This document shows, piece by piece, positions 1 through 8,362 of a stretch of 52,626 nt of DNA; position 1 is the stretch's first letter; every line of letters starts with the position of its first letter. The stretch spans positions 1-52,626 of the forward strand of contig DASYYE010000319.1 of assembly GCA_035946955.1 (NCBI GenBank). Reading direction: 5' to 3'. This DNA is from DASYYE01 sp035946955. GTDB lineage: Bacteria > Actinomycetota > Actinomycetes > Streptosporangiales > Streptosporangiaceae. Both the position numbers and the translations under genes were made by a program. The notes beneath the pieces were generated by a model. That model ran no database searches and was not told the DNA's origin. It worked only from the letters and a program-made list of their open reading frames with translations.

Positions 1-2
1 TG

Positions 3-242
3 CGAACCGAGCCGGCGCATCGGGAGGCGTTCGTCGCGCTGCCAGTTGGTCCGGGCGGGATATCAGCGGTGCACTTCCAGCTCGCTATGGAGTCACTGCG
101 CGCTTGGGCGCTGGAGCAGGGCATCGAGGATGAGCGTCTTACCGTCCCGCCGGCCCTCGGCCTGCGCATCACCTATCTGGCGACCGGACCCGTCACCGCC
201 CCCGACTGCGACGTCGCCCTCCCGTTCGCCGTAGAGCGATGA
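3..242 (+). CDS. GyrI-like effector-binding domain, C-terminal part
   Basis: This frame is open from the window edge and encodes 79 residues ending in the motif CDVALPFAVER. The helix segment (AMESLRAWALEQGI) followed by strands (LGLRITYLATGP) resembles the C-terminal half of AraC/GyrI-type effector-binding domains, often found behind a MerR HTH. In that family the domain binds small hydrophobic ligands and controls a neighbouring exporter. That fits here, because its stop overlaps the start of an ABC ATPase by the ATGA arrangement, so the two genes were probably one operon. The N-terminal part lies outside the window, so whether a DNA-binding domain is present cannot be seen. Confidence 0.6.
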   Translation, partial: RTEPAHREAFVALPVGPGGISAVHFQLAMESLRAWALEQGIEDERLTVPPALGLRITYLATGPVTAPDCDVALPFAVER

Positions 243-376
243 TCGAAGCCCACGGCCTGGTCAAGCGCTACGGCTCCACCATGGCCGTCAGCGACCTGTC
301 TTTCTCCATCCGGCCCGGCGACGTTCTCGCCGAAGTTGACTACCAGCTCAAAGCAGATCGCCATAGCGGACGCTAG
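239..376 (+). pseudogene. ABC transporter ATPase, N-terminal stub
   Basis: The ATG overlaps the upstream stop (ATGA). The first 33 residues read like the start of a drug-type ABC ATPase: HGLVKRYGSTMAVSDLSFSI followed by RPGDV. Walker A (GPNGAGKST in the family) should come next. Instead the frame runs into unrelated residues (LAEVDYQLKADRHSGR) and stops after 45 residues. No Walker A, signature or Walker B sequence follows. The gene was cut exactly before its nucleotide-binding loop. The break lies just before the left copy of the direct repeat at 364-385, so the adjoining block probably arrived by insertion or recombination here. Confidence 0.75.
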
Positions 377-385
377 TCATTCGTT
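364..385. repeat. Direct repeat, left copy
   Basis: A 22-bp sequence matches 2273-2294 at 21 of 22 positions in the same orientation. Read on the minus strand it gives ATG ACT AGC GTC CGC TAT, the same start as the HTH gene (MTSVRY), then stops after ten codons. It is followed by a 14-bp palindrome (385-398). Together the two copies bracket the HTH block. Confidence 0.7.
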
Positions 386-407
386 AGCCGGCCGGCTAGC
401 CCCAGCC

Positions 408-782
408 TCACGAAGGTGTGTCGCCGTACTCCAACTCGACACGCTCGAAGATGTCAGCGTCGGTCTCTTGCTGCCAGCGCGGCAACTCGTCCCAATCGGC
501 CACGTAGCCGGGTTTTGGGTGGGGGATGTGCTTGTACATCTGCGCGAGCCAGCACAACGCCACGAAGCGGCCCTTCTGCTCCCGGCTGAGTCTGGCCGCG
601 CTGCCGCTGCTGAAGTCCAGGAAGTTATGGACCTGCTCATACACGGCCGTCGCTGACTGCCGTTCCCAGTCTGGCGTCTCCTCCCAGGGAACGACGTAGC
701 CAGACTTCGGTTCACCTGGATAGTGCTTCTTGACCCCCGCGATCCAGGCCTCCCGGAAGATACGGCCATGCTCGTCTGACAC
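408..782 (-). CDS. Conserved hypothetical protein, 124 aa
   Basis: I do not recognise the family. The GTG at 782 was chosen because GAGAGGA lies a suitable distance upstream; a TTG at 830 would instead overlap the upstream gene. The protein is soluble, with no signal peptide or membrane helix. It carries two similar aromatic motifs, GYVVPWEETPDWER near residue 26 and GYVADWDELPRWQQE near residue 94, separated by a helix. This suggests an internal duplication of a Trp-rich unit. It lies directly downstream of the HTH regulator on the same strand, with 28 bp between stop and start. It is probably co-transcribed with the regulator and may be its partner. Confidence 0.6.
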   Translation of the reverse strand: MSDEHGRIFREAWIAGVKKHYPGEPKSGYVVPWEETPDWERQSATAVYEQVHNFLDFSSGSAARLSREQKGRFVALCWLAQMYKHIPHPKPGYVADWDELPRWQQETDADIFERVELEYGDTPS

Positions 783-810
783 GACAAAAGTCCTCTCGGT
801 CTTGCAGCTC

Positions 811-2289
811 TTAGATCTTGGCAAGCGCAAGCTGGTCGATCTGGTAGCTCAGACTGGAAAGCTGCGGCTCACTTACCAGTGGTGTCAGCTGAGCCTTCAG
901 GCCGCCCAGCTTGCGGCCGACGTAACCGGCTGACCCGGTCTGCTTGGCCAGTGCTATTGCCTTGCCGCCGTAGTAAACGACCTGATCAAGATCGCGACGT
1001 TGCAGCCCCACCATGGCCAAATCACTGTTGATGCTGCCCTGCCGACGTAGCGAGATGTTCAGCTCCAACGCCTCAGTCAGCGCAGCATGGGCCGACTCCG
1101 GCCTGCTGAGGTTCATGTAGCAGGTGCCGCGTTCCTCAGCAAGGCGGGAGCCGTCGAAACGCAGCCAACCGCTCTTGGTCACTGTCCCCGCCAAGTTGCG
1201 AACCCCTTGGGCAGCATCCAGGGTGCGCATGCAGGCATCGCCATCACCGAGCCCGGCATACGCCTCGGCCTGCACAGCGCTCACCCAGTAGCGGGTCGAA
1301 AGCTGGCTATCGCCATTGGCCGCCAGCCGGGAAGCGGCGTCGAGCATGGGTACGACCTCAGCAAAGCGCTGTTCATACAGGCCGATGAATGCATGGCGGG
1401 CCAAGGCGCATGCCCACAGGTCATAGGACGACGCCTCCTTGCTCGCGCTAGCGGCGAGGCTGTAGCACTGGGCAGCATCCGTGTAGTGGTTGCTGTCGAA
1501 GCAGATTTCACCAGCGAGCTGGAACAAGTCTCCAGCCAAAGTGCACAGGCGCTTGTGCGTTGCTGCGGAGTGCGACCGTTCTAGCTCCTTTGTAAGCTGG
1601 CCAAGTTGCTCATGGACCAGCGGATACATAAGGCGCTTGGACCGAGCGAGCGCAAACACCTCCCACAAGTGCTCATTGAATTGCTCGTGCTCGGCTAGGT
1701 CACAGCTGGCTCCGGTGCGACTGGTGGTGGACGTCCCATCGCTGCCTGGCATGGCAAGCAGCGCGCCGGCCACGCTCAGTACGCGAAGAAGGTCACGACG
1801 ATCCACCAAGTCACCATCCCCCGCTGGTAGGAGCTGCACGGGGTCACCCTCACCGTACGAGATAGCAGTCGGAGCGATACCACCTGGCCTGCCTGTCAGT
1901 CCCTGGTCGGTAGGCAGCTTGAACCAAAGCAGATGAGGCGGGACCGACAGGATACGGGCCCACGCCACGAGCTTGTCCAAGTCCTTTACGGCGGCACCGT
2001 GCTCGATGCGACTGAGCTGGGCTTGGGTGAGGCCGAGCCAAGATGCCACTAGCTCCTGCGACAGTGGCCGTTCATGGAACCAGTGGTGGCGATATGCCCG
2101 GATCACTTGGCCGATGTGCCATGAGGCAAAGGCCTCAGCCAGTGGTGGTGCTGCCCAGAAGTGCGAGGGGACGAGGGGTGGCGCCTGGGCTAGACCTCTG
2201 AGTCGCTTCTGGCAGGGCGTGCACCGTAAGGCATGGTTGTCGTGGGCCAGGCGGCTGCCGCAGGACTGGCAGTAGCGGACGCTGGTCAT
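811..2289 (-). CDS. HTH regulator with N-terminal zinc ribbon and helical repeats
   Basis: The 492-residue protein starts with a zinc-ribbon-like Cys set (YCQSCG near residue 7, RCTPCQ near 22). An XRE-type helix-turn-helix follows at about residues 75-115 (LSQELVASWLGLTQAQLSRIEHG). After a linker with DLLRVLSVAGALLA, the C-terminal 280 residues form TPR-like helical repeats. This architecture is common in actinomycete developmental and secondary-metabolism regulators, where it is often paired with a small partner or an RsbW-like protein. Both kinds of neighbour are present: 408-782 downstream and the divergent ATP-binding gene at 2480. The DNA target is unknown. Its start codon lies inside the right copy of the 22-bp direct repeat. 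Confidence 0.85.
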   Translation of the reverse strand: MTSVRYCQSCGSRLAHDNHALRCTPCQKRLRGLAQAPPLVPSHFWAAPPLAEAFASWHIGQVIRAYRHHWFHERPLSQELVASWLGLTQAQLSRIEHGAAVKDLDKLVAWARILSVPPHLLWFKLPTDQGLTGRPGGIAPTAISYGEGDPVQLLPAGDGDLVDRRDLLRVLSVAGALLAMPGSDGTSTTSRTGASCDLAEHEQFNEHLWEVFALARSKRLMYPLVHEQLGQLTKELERSHSAATHKRLCTLAGDLFQLAGEICFDSNHYTDAAQCYSLAASASKEASSYDLWACALARHAFIGLYEQRFAEVVPMLDAASRLAANGDSQLSTRYWVSAVQAEAYAGLGDGDACMRTLDAAQGVRNLAGTVTKSGWLRFDGSRLAEERGTCYMNLSRPESAHAALTEALELNISLRRQGSINSDLAMVGLQRRDLDQVVYYGGKAIALAKQTGSAGYVGRKLGGLKAQLTPLVSEPQLSSLSYQIDQLALAKI

Positions 2290-2294
2290 TCGTT
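2273..2294. repeat. Direct repeat, right copy
   Basis: This matches 364-385 at 21 of 22 positions in the same orientation. It spans the first codons of the HTH gene and its upstream edge. The segment between the copies (about 1.9 kb) contains exactly the HTH gene and its downstream partner. Confidence 0.7.
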
Positions 2295-2479
2295 CTGCAA
2301 CCTGCCGTTGAGGGGTTGGTCTTGCTTCCCTCGCAGTCTAGACCGCCTGGTCACGCCCTGTCCGCACTCGGTATACGCGGCGTACATGGTAGTAGACGAT
2401 CTTCGGCATAGATGTATCTCATGCGGGTCGCTGATGCTCGGCAGGTAAGAACGGGCCTGACTGAGGAGCGGCGACGGAC

Positions 2480-2938
2480 ATGCTGATCATCGAGCGCAGT
2501 ACCGATGCTCTGGGCTGTGTTTGGCGTAGCGAGCTTGAGCTTGCAGCGTTGCCCAGAAACGTGTCCTATGCCAGGAAGCACGTCAGGTTCGTGCTCCACG
2601 AATGGGGCCTTGATGACTCCGCTGAGGCTATTGAACTCGTGGTCTCGGAGTTGGTTACCAATGCTGTCCGAGCGACGAACGATCTGAAGGAGAGCCCGGA
2701 ACGAGGCACTGTAGACGACTCGCCCAAAGTCCAGCTTTGGCTACACGCGGATGAGGGACACGTCTGCGTCCAGGTCTGGGACGCCAACAACGAGATGTCA
2801 CTCCACAAGGAGTTCGATCCCTCGGCGGAGAACGGTCGCGGTTTGTTGATCGTCGACTCGATCTGTGAGGGCTACGGAGTGTACGGCCTGGAGAGTGGAT
2901 GTGGGAAGATCGTCTGGGGGCGGGTCCGTGTCGGCTGA
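2480..2938 (+). CDS. ATP-binding protein, RsbW-like histidine-kinase fold
   Basis: The 152-residue protein has the hallmarks of a GHKL ATPase of the anti-sigma type: an N box (ELVVSELVTNAVRAT, about residues 54-68), a G1 box (VQVWDANN) and a G2 box (NGRGLLIVDSI). No sensor or dimerisation domain is present, which is typical of the many small RsbW/SpoIIAB-like proteins of actinomycetes. These act as anti-sigma factors or switch kinases. GAGGAG lies upstream of the ATG. It diverges from the HTH gene at 2289 across 190 bp, so both promoters probably lie in that gap. The partner sigma or anti-sigma antagonist is not in this window. Confidence 0.85.
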   Translation: MLIIERSTDALGCVWRSELELAALPRNVSYARKHVRFVLHEWGLDDSAEAIELVVSELVTNAVRATNDLKESPERGTVDDSPKVQLWLHADEGHVCVQVWDANNEMSLHKEFDPSAENGRGLLIVDSICEGYGVYGLESGCGKIVWGRVRVG

Positions 2939-3017
2939 ACAAAGCCCAGGCCAAGCGGGCATCCCGTTGGTCCGGATGGTGCGCACAGTGTTGAGCCAGA
3001 CCAATGATCGCGCCTCG

Positions 3018-3542
3018 CTAGAGGAATCCGGCGAGGCGGTACAGGACCAGTGATCCGGCTACGGCGACGTTGAGGCTTGCGCCGGTGCCGATCATCGGGA
3101 TCTCGACCGCCACGTCGAGGAGGTCGAGGGCCTCCGGTGGGATGCCCATGCTTTCGTGGCCGAGCACAGCGATGGTGCGCTGACGGGCGGCGGGCAGGTC
3201 AGCGAGGCGGACCGCTTCGTCGGCCAGTTCTACGCCGACGACCAGCGACCCTGCGTCGCGCTGGTCGCTGAGCCATTGGCAGACGTCGCGGCCGGTCCAG
3301 TGCACACAGGTGGGGCGGTGCAGTGTGTTGCCCTTGGCCAGGGCATCGGGCACCCACGGCAGTCTGGGCACGGCCAGGCAGGCGCCGACCGCGTCACAGG
3401 TGCGCAGGAGCGTGCCGAGGTTGGCGTTGTGCTGTGGCCACAGGGGTGCTGCGATGAGGTGGTCCCAGCAGCTGTGCGGCCTGGATCGTCGCTGGCGGGC
3501 GAGGTCGTTGCGGGTCCGGGCCCGGATATGCGGGCCGCTCAC
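3018..3542 (-). CDS. TrmH/SpoU family RNA 2'-O-methyltransferase
   Basis: The SpoU motifs are all present: motif 1 (NANLGTLLRTCDAVGA), motif 2 (VLGHESMGIPPEALDLLD) and motif 3 (VEIPMIGTGASLNVAVAGS). These form the trefoil-knot SAM site of enzymes that methylate ribose in tRNA or rRNA. I chose the GTG at 3542 (174 residues). The longer open frame to 3680 adds a low-complexity stretch unlike family N-termini, and the family usually begins shortly before the segment RPHSCWDHLIAAPLWP. The target nucleotide cannot be told from sequence. The gene stands alone, downstream-facing towards 2938. Confidence 0.85.
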   Translation of the reverse strand: MSGPHIRARTRNDLARQRRSRPHSCWDHLIAAPLWPQHNANLGTLLRTCDAVGACLAVPRLPWVPDALAKGNTLHRPTCVHWTGRDVCQWLSDQRDAGSLVVGVELADEAVRLADLPAARQRTIAVLGHESMGIPPEALDLLDVAVEIPMIGTGASLNVAVAGSLVLYRLAGFL

Positions 3543-3822
3543 CGGCCCAGCAGACGCTCCGTAGCGGAATGGGTTTCGAGGTTGTCCATGGGCGGGGTGC
3601 TTCGCGGCGCACCCAGAGCCATCGTCAGAACCTTCAATGGACTGACCATCAGTGTAGGAGCTACGCCTCACGCAGCGCACTGGCGATGCTCGGGGTTAAG
3701 TAATGCAACGGCGGTCAGGCGGAGCGTGACGAGTCCTAACGGCGTAAAATCCGCAGGTTTGTCTGGCCAGAAGCGTTCTTTTTTGCCATTATGTCCCAAA
3801 CTCCGGCAGAAAGGATCTCGCG

Positions 3823-4812
3823 GTGCGCTCACCTCTGTTAGTCCCTGGCCGGGCCGTGATGCTGGCGGCTGCCGGCATCGTCGCGGTCTGTGCGGCCGCA
3901 TCCCTCAGCGCGACCCCCGCACTGGCCGGTTCTGTTGCCCCCACCGGGGCGGTCCTGGCCTCTGCCTCACAGGTGAACGCCCCTCTCAGCGGCCACCAGG
4001 TCGTTGGCGCCAGGTACGGGGCCGCCGCGGTGCGGGCGGCCGGGGCCGCGGCGGCGGACTTCCGCCAGGCCGCCAAGGACCGTTTCTCAGCCGCTGGCGG
4101 CGCACCCGGCCACAGCCCGGCCGCCACGGTGCTGCACCGCTGGTGGGGTTCGTTCCCCGACGCACAGGCCGGCACCGGGCTGATGGCGACCCAGAGCGTG
4201 TCGTCGACGTTTCGGCTGAGCCATTCCGGCGACGTGCTCTACGCGCCCACGATGGACCCGCCGGAGAACTCGTGCATCGAGGTCGTCACCGTCCACAACC
4301 ACAAGGTGGCGCAGGTGTGGGCGTGGGACTGGTGCAGCACGATCGCGCCGGCCGCGATCGTGAGCATGAATGCCAGTTTCCTGGCGACCTACACGACAAC
4401 GGTGAACGGCCAGCCTGCCTACACGGTGAAGGACGTCCAGACCTCCACCTCGCCGAACACCTGGACGGCGTACCTGTTCAACCAGACCACCCAGGCCTGG
4501 GACACGCTGTTCACCAGCTCGGGAAACTCACAGACCGGGCTGCCCTACGGCTGGGACATGTTCGAGTTCTACTCCGGGCTCAACACGGCCACCGGCCACA
4601 CCGACGTGTGTGACGACCTGGCGAAGAGCGGGATCACCATCACCAGCACGTCGCTGCAGGTGCTGAACGGGACGACCTGGCATCCGGCCACCGCGGCGGA
4701 TTCGCCGTGGCGCCCGTCAGCACAGCCGCACCCGTCGAACTACAAGTGCCCGAACATCCACTTCACAACCTTGGTGCCCACCAGCGCCTGGTCGGTGAAT
4801 GTCAGTCCCTGA
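3823..4812 (+). CDS. Secreted protein of unknown function
   Basis: The GTG start has AAAGGA seven bases upstream. The protein is 329 residues with a clear signal peptide (hydrophobic AVMLAAAGIVAVCAAAS, then ALA cleavage near residue 35). The mature part has an Ala-rich linker followed by a Trp- and Thr-rich beta-type region. Four cysteines (NSCIE, DWCS, DVCDD, YKCPN) could form two disulfides. I do not recognise the fold. An extracellular glycan-binding or hydrolase-like role would fit its sialidase-like neighbour, with which it converges across a shared terminator. That link is only positional. Confidence 0.7.
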   Translation: MRSPLLVPGRAVMLAAAGIVAVCAAASLSATPALAGSVAPTGAVLASASQVNAPLSGHQVVGARYGAAAVRAAGAAAADFRQAAKDRFSAAGGAPGHSPAATVLHRWWGSFPDAQAGTGLMATQSVSSTFRLSHSGDVLYAPTMDPPENSCIEVVTVHNHKVAQVWAWDWCSTIAPAAIVSMNASFLATYTTTVNGQPAYTVKDVQTSTSPNTWTAYLFNQTTQAWDTLFTSSGNSQTGLPYGWDMFEFYSGLNTATGHTDVCDDLAKSGITITSTSLQVLNGTTWHPATAADSPWRPSAQPHPSNYKCPNIHFTTLVPTSAWSVNVSP

Positions 4813-4828
4813 GGTCAGGGAACCCGCA

Positions 4829-4860
4829 CGGGCGGCGCTGGTCTGACCCAGCGCCGCCCG
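4829..4860. terminator. Bidirectional hairpin terminator
   Basis: A perfect 13-bp inverted repeat (4829-4841 and 4848-4860) with a 6-nt loop lies between the convergent genes ending at 4812 and 4867. The stem is GC-rich and has no strong U tract, which is usual for actinomycete terminators. Confidence 0.8.
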
Positions 4861-4866
4861 TCGAGG

Positions 4867-6813
4867 TTACCGGCCGTGCAGACGAGCAGTGGCGATGTCT
4901 GCCGTGTAGATGCGCTGGGTGTTTGCGAGTATGCCGTTGGGGTCGACGATCTCGCATAGTGCGGGCGGGGTACCTGGTGCCGCGGTGCCTGGGCATACGA
5001 AGACATCGGGGTTCCTGGTGTCCATCCACAGCGGGTGTGCACCTGACTCGGCGGTGAGGCCCGTGTAGTCACCAAAGAACACGCTGTTTCCGAGGGAGTC
5101 GGGGAACTGCGTGGGCAATGGCATGGACGACGAGGTCGCCCTCATCACCGTGAAGTTGGCCAGGTCAGCGGAGACCGAGGTGCTCACGTCCATGGACCCG
5201 GTGGTCTCATCCCGTCCGTACTGCCTGTCGTAGTAGGAGGTCGCCAGGGTGCCGGTGGGCGTGAAAGCGGTCCACTGGAACCACTGGTCCGTCATGGCCT
5301 GGTTCGGGGCGGTGTCCACCACGGGCAGTTGCCGTGGGTCGGTGGTGGAACCGGTGAACGTCGAGCCGCCGTCACTGGACACGCTCAGCAGGATCTTGTT
5401 GCTGCACGCCCCAATGGTTTTGACCCCGGTGTAGAGGTTGCCGCCGGTGGTGGTGCTGACCCCGGCGGGCACGCACCCGTTGGACTCGTTCGAGTCGCGG
5501 TTGATGTAGGAGCCGAAGGTGACCACGACCTGCTTGGCGTTGAGCGGGTTGACCGCCCCGGAGGGGTAGTTGGTCGCCCGGAACACCGAGTTCTGCCCGG
5601 CGAGCTTCTCGGGGACACAGGCCCGGCCCGCGTCCTGGCCGCCCTGGTAGGTGGCGCAGTCGGGCAGGTCGTAGTAGTTGCCGGCCAGGACGGGGGCGCT
5701 GAAGGTCTGCCCGCCGTCGGTGGAGCGGGTGAGCAGCACCTGGTTGTGGTTGTCCTGGCCGGTGACGGTGTTGTTGAAGTTGGCGAAGGCCACATACAGG
5801 GTGCCGTCGGGCCCGGTGAACGGGTCGGAGTACTGGTTCTCGTTGCAGGTTCCCTGGGGCGTGGGCAGGCCGAGCGTGTTCGTGCACAGCGAGCTGCTGG
5901 TGGTGCTCACCAGGACCGGCGCGCTGAAGGTCTGCCCGTAGTCGTTGGAGTGGACTTCATAGATGTAGGCGGTGCCATCGGCGGCGAACACGGTCCAGGT
6001 CACATAGATCCGGTCCCGGAACGGGCTGCCCACGTGGTTGTCAACCGTCATGTAGGGCTTGTCGTTGAACGGCGACCCTGTCGTGGTGAAGTTCTCCACT
6101 GCGGGGCGGCCGGGGAAGTCCCACGAGGCGCCACCGTCGCCGGTGGAGCGGAACACGTAGACGGCGCTCGACTGGTCCGGGTTGTTGGTGGTGCCGGGGC
6201 CACGCTGGAACACCTGGCACGCGAAGTAGGCGTTGCCTCTGGTGTCCCAGGCAACAGAGGTGTCACCGCCGGCCTGCCAGTACTGCCGGGCCACGCCACC
6301 GAAGTTGGTCCCGCGGGTGAAGCTCATCGGGATGGTGGTGTCGGTCCAGCTCGCGCCGCCGTTGCTGCTGAAGTCGCCATAGCAGTTGCCGTCGCCGCGG
6401 ATGTAGTCATTGAACCCGCCGACGAGCTGGCTGGGGTTGAACGGGTTCTGCGCGATTGTGGTCTCGTTGGTGGCCTGGCCACGGCCCTGCAGGTCGACAT
6501 CGGTGACGTTCAGGCAGTTCTGGTTGACTTTGACGTCCATGCCCAGGTTGTGCGGGCACAGCTTGCTCGCGACGGTTGGGATCCGTGGGCCGGCATGCGG
6601 CTTGGGGGCCACTGAGGACACGCCGATCCCAGCCTCGAAGGAGGCGAACCCGGACAGGATGTGGCGCTGGATACGGTTCAGCCCATGCAGTGACAGGCCA
6701 TGGACGGCGGCGCTCGCCCGCTGCGGGTGGACAGCCGCGGGCGCAATGACGAAAGCGATGGCGAGGACAGCGGTCAGGGCGAGTAAAAGCCGGTGTTTCA
6801 ACGCATTCTCCAC
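4867..6813 (-). CDS. Secreted sialidase-like BNR-repeat protein
   Basis: The 648-residue protein has a signal peptide (hydrophobic LLLALTAVLAIAFVIAPAAV, cleavage near ASA at residue 35). It contains repeated Asp-box motifs: SSNGGASW (149-156), STGDGGASW (223-231), SNDYGQTF (289-296), STDGGQTF (364-371) and a further SSDGGSTF. These mark a multi-bladed beta-propeller of the exo-alpha-sialidase type. True sialidases also need an arginine triad and a Tyr/Glu pair, which I cannot assign with confidence. It may therefore be a propeller with another activity. Cysteines are abundant, fitting export. The gene is monocistronic, with a 325-bp upstream region. Confidence 0.75.
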   Translation of the reverse strand: MENALKHRLLLALTAVLAIAFVIAPAAVHPQRASAAVHGLSLHGLNRIQRHILSGFASFEAGIGVSSVAPKPHAGPRIPTVASKLCPHNLGMDVKVNQNCLNVTDVDLQGRGQATNETTIAQNPFNPSQLVGGFNDYIRGDGNCYGDFSSNGGASWTDTTIPMSFTRGTNFGGVARQYWQAGGDTSVAWDTRGNAYFACQVFQRGPGTTNNPDQSSAVYVFRSTGDGGASWDFPGRPAVENFTTTGSPFNDKPYMTVDNHVGSPFRDRIYVTWTVFAADGTAYIYEVHSNDYGQTFSAPVLVSTTSSSLCTNTLGLPTPQGTCNENQYSDPFTGPDGTLYVAFANFNNTVTGQDNHNQVLLTRSTDGGQTFSAPVLAGNYYDLPDCATYQGGQDAGRACVPEKLAGQNSVFRATNYPSGAVNPLNAKQVVVTFGSYINRDSNESNGCVPAGVSTTTGGNLYTGVKTIGACSNKILLSVSSDGGSTFTGSTTDPRQLPVVDTAPNQAMTDQWFQWTAFTPTGTLATSYYDRQYGRDETTGSMDVSTSVSADLANFTVMRATSSSMPLPTQFPDSLGNSVFFGDYTGLTAESGAHPLWMDTRNPDVFVCPGTAAPGTPPALCEIVDPNGILANTQRIYTADIATARLHGR

Positions 6814-7138
6814 TCACGTGATGCTTGGTTTCCGTACGGGCGGCACTGCCCAAGGAAGGACGGGTGAATGGTGTCGCCTGTGGTGAGGCTGTTGCTGCAC
6901 CCCCTTCCACAGCCAACGGAACGTGACAGCGCGCTCGCTGCCGCGCCTGGGTCAGGCAATGGCAGCGCGCGACCTGGAAACGCTACGCCAACTAGTGCAA
7001 AGCGGGCAATATCCCCTGAGTAAGGACTCGCGAAATGACTAGCGGTTTTTACGCGGGCGATGCGAGGTCCAGGAGAGCCTCAATGCGTGCTGGGGCCGTT
7101 TCCCTGGCAGGCGACCGGCCCGCGACTGAGGTGCTCGG
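6814..7138. other. Intergenic region upstream of the sialidase-like gene
   Basis: These 325 bp lie between two minus-strand genes. There is no convincing coding frame on either strand. The stretch presumably holds the promoter of the sialidase-like gene. I see no clear operator or terminator in it. Confidence 0.5.
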
Positions 7139-8167
7139 CTAGCCCTGTTGCTGTGGGGGAGTCAGCCGGGTGGCCACGGCCTGGTCCACCTGTGTCCCCC
7201 ACAGTGGCTTGACCAGGTCAAGTGAGAAGTGCCCGAGTGAGCCTGCGGTGCTGCGCCAGGTGATCCCCAGGGCGCCTGCCACCGTCCCGAGGCCGGCGAG
7301 GACCTGCGCCGTGCTGTGGTTGGCGACCATCAGCCAGATCCCCAGGCCCAGCAGGGCAGCCGCCAGCCCCAGCGGCGCCCATAGCTGCCTGGCGAGTGAC
7401 CGGGCGATCGCGCCGGCGCGGGCCAGGGTGCCCTGCGCGGCGCTCACGTAGTCGCCGACTTCGAGCATGTCCATGGCGTCTTTCTCGCCGGACAGGATCG
7501 CCCGCCACCGCTGCCCGCAGCGGTGGAGCTCACGCGTGGTCTCGTTGACTTCCGTGGGGCCGAGGTTCGCCAGGCCGGCTGTTTCAGCCCAGCGCCGCCA
7601 GTCCATGAGCGAGTCAGCAACAGCCTGGCCCGCGTGCGGCGGCAGCACTGTCTTCAGGTCGTCGAGCCATGCGATGATCACCAACGCGCGGTGAGGCTGC
7701 AAGCGGTGCACGAGCGCCTGCTGGCGCTGTGCGTCATCGCCATGTGACGCGGCACACGTGTCCGCCAGCGCCCGGCCGAGGCCGTACGCCTTGCCCAGCC
7801 GGTAGTCCGCGGCGGTCAACTGGACGAGCAGTGCGATATGCAGGTCGAGGATGGCCTGGCGGATCGCGTCGCGGCTCGGGGGAGTCTTTGCCATCTCCGC
7901 GCGTACCGCGTCGGTTGCCGGAAGTTGCACGTCACCGAGGAACGCCCGCAGGTGGGCGAGAGCAGTGTCGGCTTGCGCGAGTCCCAGCTTCACCAGTTCC
8001 GACGCTGGCAGCTCGCTGAGGCCGGGCAGGTCCTCCGCAAGCTCTGGCTTCGCATCGGGACTGAGCGGGCCGGTATAGAGCCGGGCCATCTGCCATCCGA
8101 ACCCGAATGACACCGTGACCGCCGTGGTAACAGCCGACTCGTTCGAGGCTGAAGTCTGCTCTGACAC
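7139..8167 (-). CDS. Hypothetical protein with C-terminal membrane hairpin
   Basis: I do not recognise this 342-residue protein. Residues 1-260 are largely helical and soluble-looking. Two adjacent hydrophobic segments follow near residues 265-305 (LWAPLGLAAALLGLGIWLMV and VLAGLGTVAGALGITW), and then a short tail containing LVKPLWGTQVDQAVATRL. The shape is that of a cytosolic helical domain tethered by a membrane hairpin. There is no signal peptide and no enzymatic motif. It stands about 200 bp from the hydrolase upstream, so an operon is unlikely. Confidence 0.65.
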   Translation of the reverse strand: MSEQTSASNESAVTTAVTVSFGFGWQMARLYTGPLSPDAKPELAEDLPGLSELPASELVKLGLAQADTALAHLRAFLGDVQLPATDAVRAEMAKTPPSRDAIRQAILDLHIALLVQLTAADYRLGKAYGLGRALADTCAASHGDDAQRQQALVHRLQPHRALVIIAWLDDLKTVLPPHAGQAVADSLMDWRRWAETAGLANLGPTEVNETTRELHRCGQRWRAILSGEKDAMDMLEVGDYVSAAQGTLARAGAIARSLARQLWAPLGLAAALLGLGIWLMVANHSTAQVLAGLGTVAGALGITWRSTAGSLGHFSLDLVKPLWGTQVDQAVATRLTPPQQQG

Positions 8168-8362
8168 GAGACGAGAGACTATTCCTAGAGCGGCCAGTCA
8201 TCTGTGGTATTGACCGCGAGGACACGATCAGGATGGGTTCAGTGGATGTGGTCCAGACCCGGACGCTTTCGCTGTGTCCCTCGGCAGTGCGGTTGCGCGA
8301 CTTCAGCGCCAGCTCGGCCGAGCCAGCGGGGGTCTCGGCTGCCGCACCGCAATCCGGCGTGG

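Noticed and set aside
3156..4613. 485-codon plus-strand frame over the SpoU and secreted-protein genes
   Set aside because: It crosses two genes with clear motifs in other frames, and its product lacks any recognisable feature.
5329..6615. Long open frame opposite the sialidase-like gene
   Set aside because: High-GC DNA produces long antisense frames. The product is a monotonous G/V/A-rich sequence without domains, and the minus strand encodes a clear signal peptide and Asp boxes.
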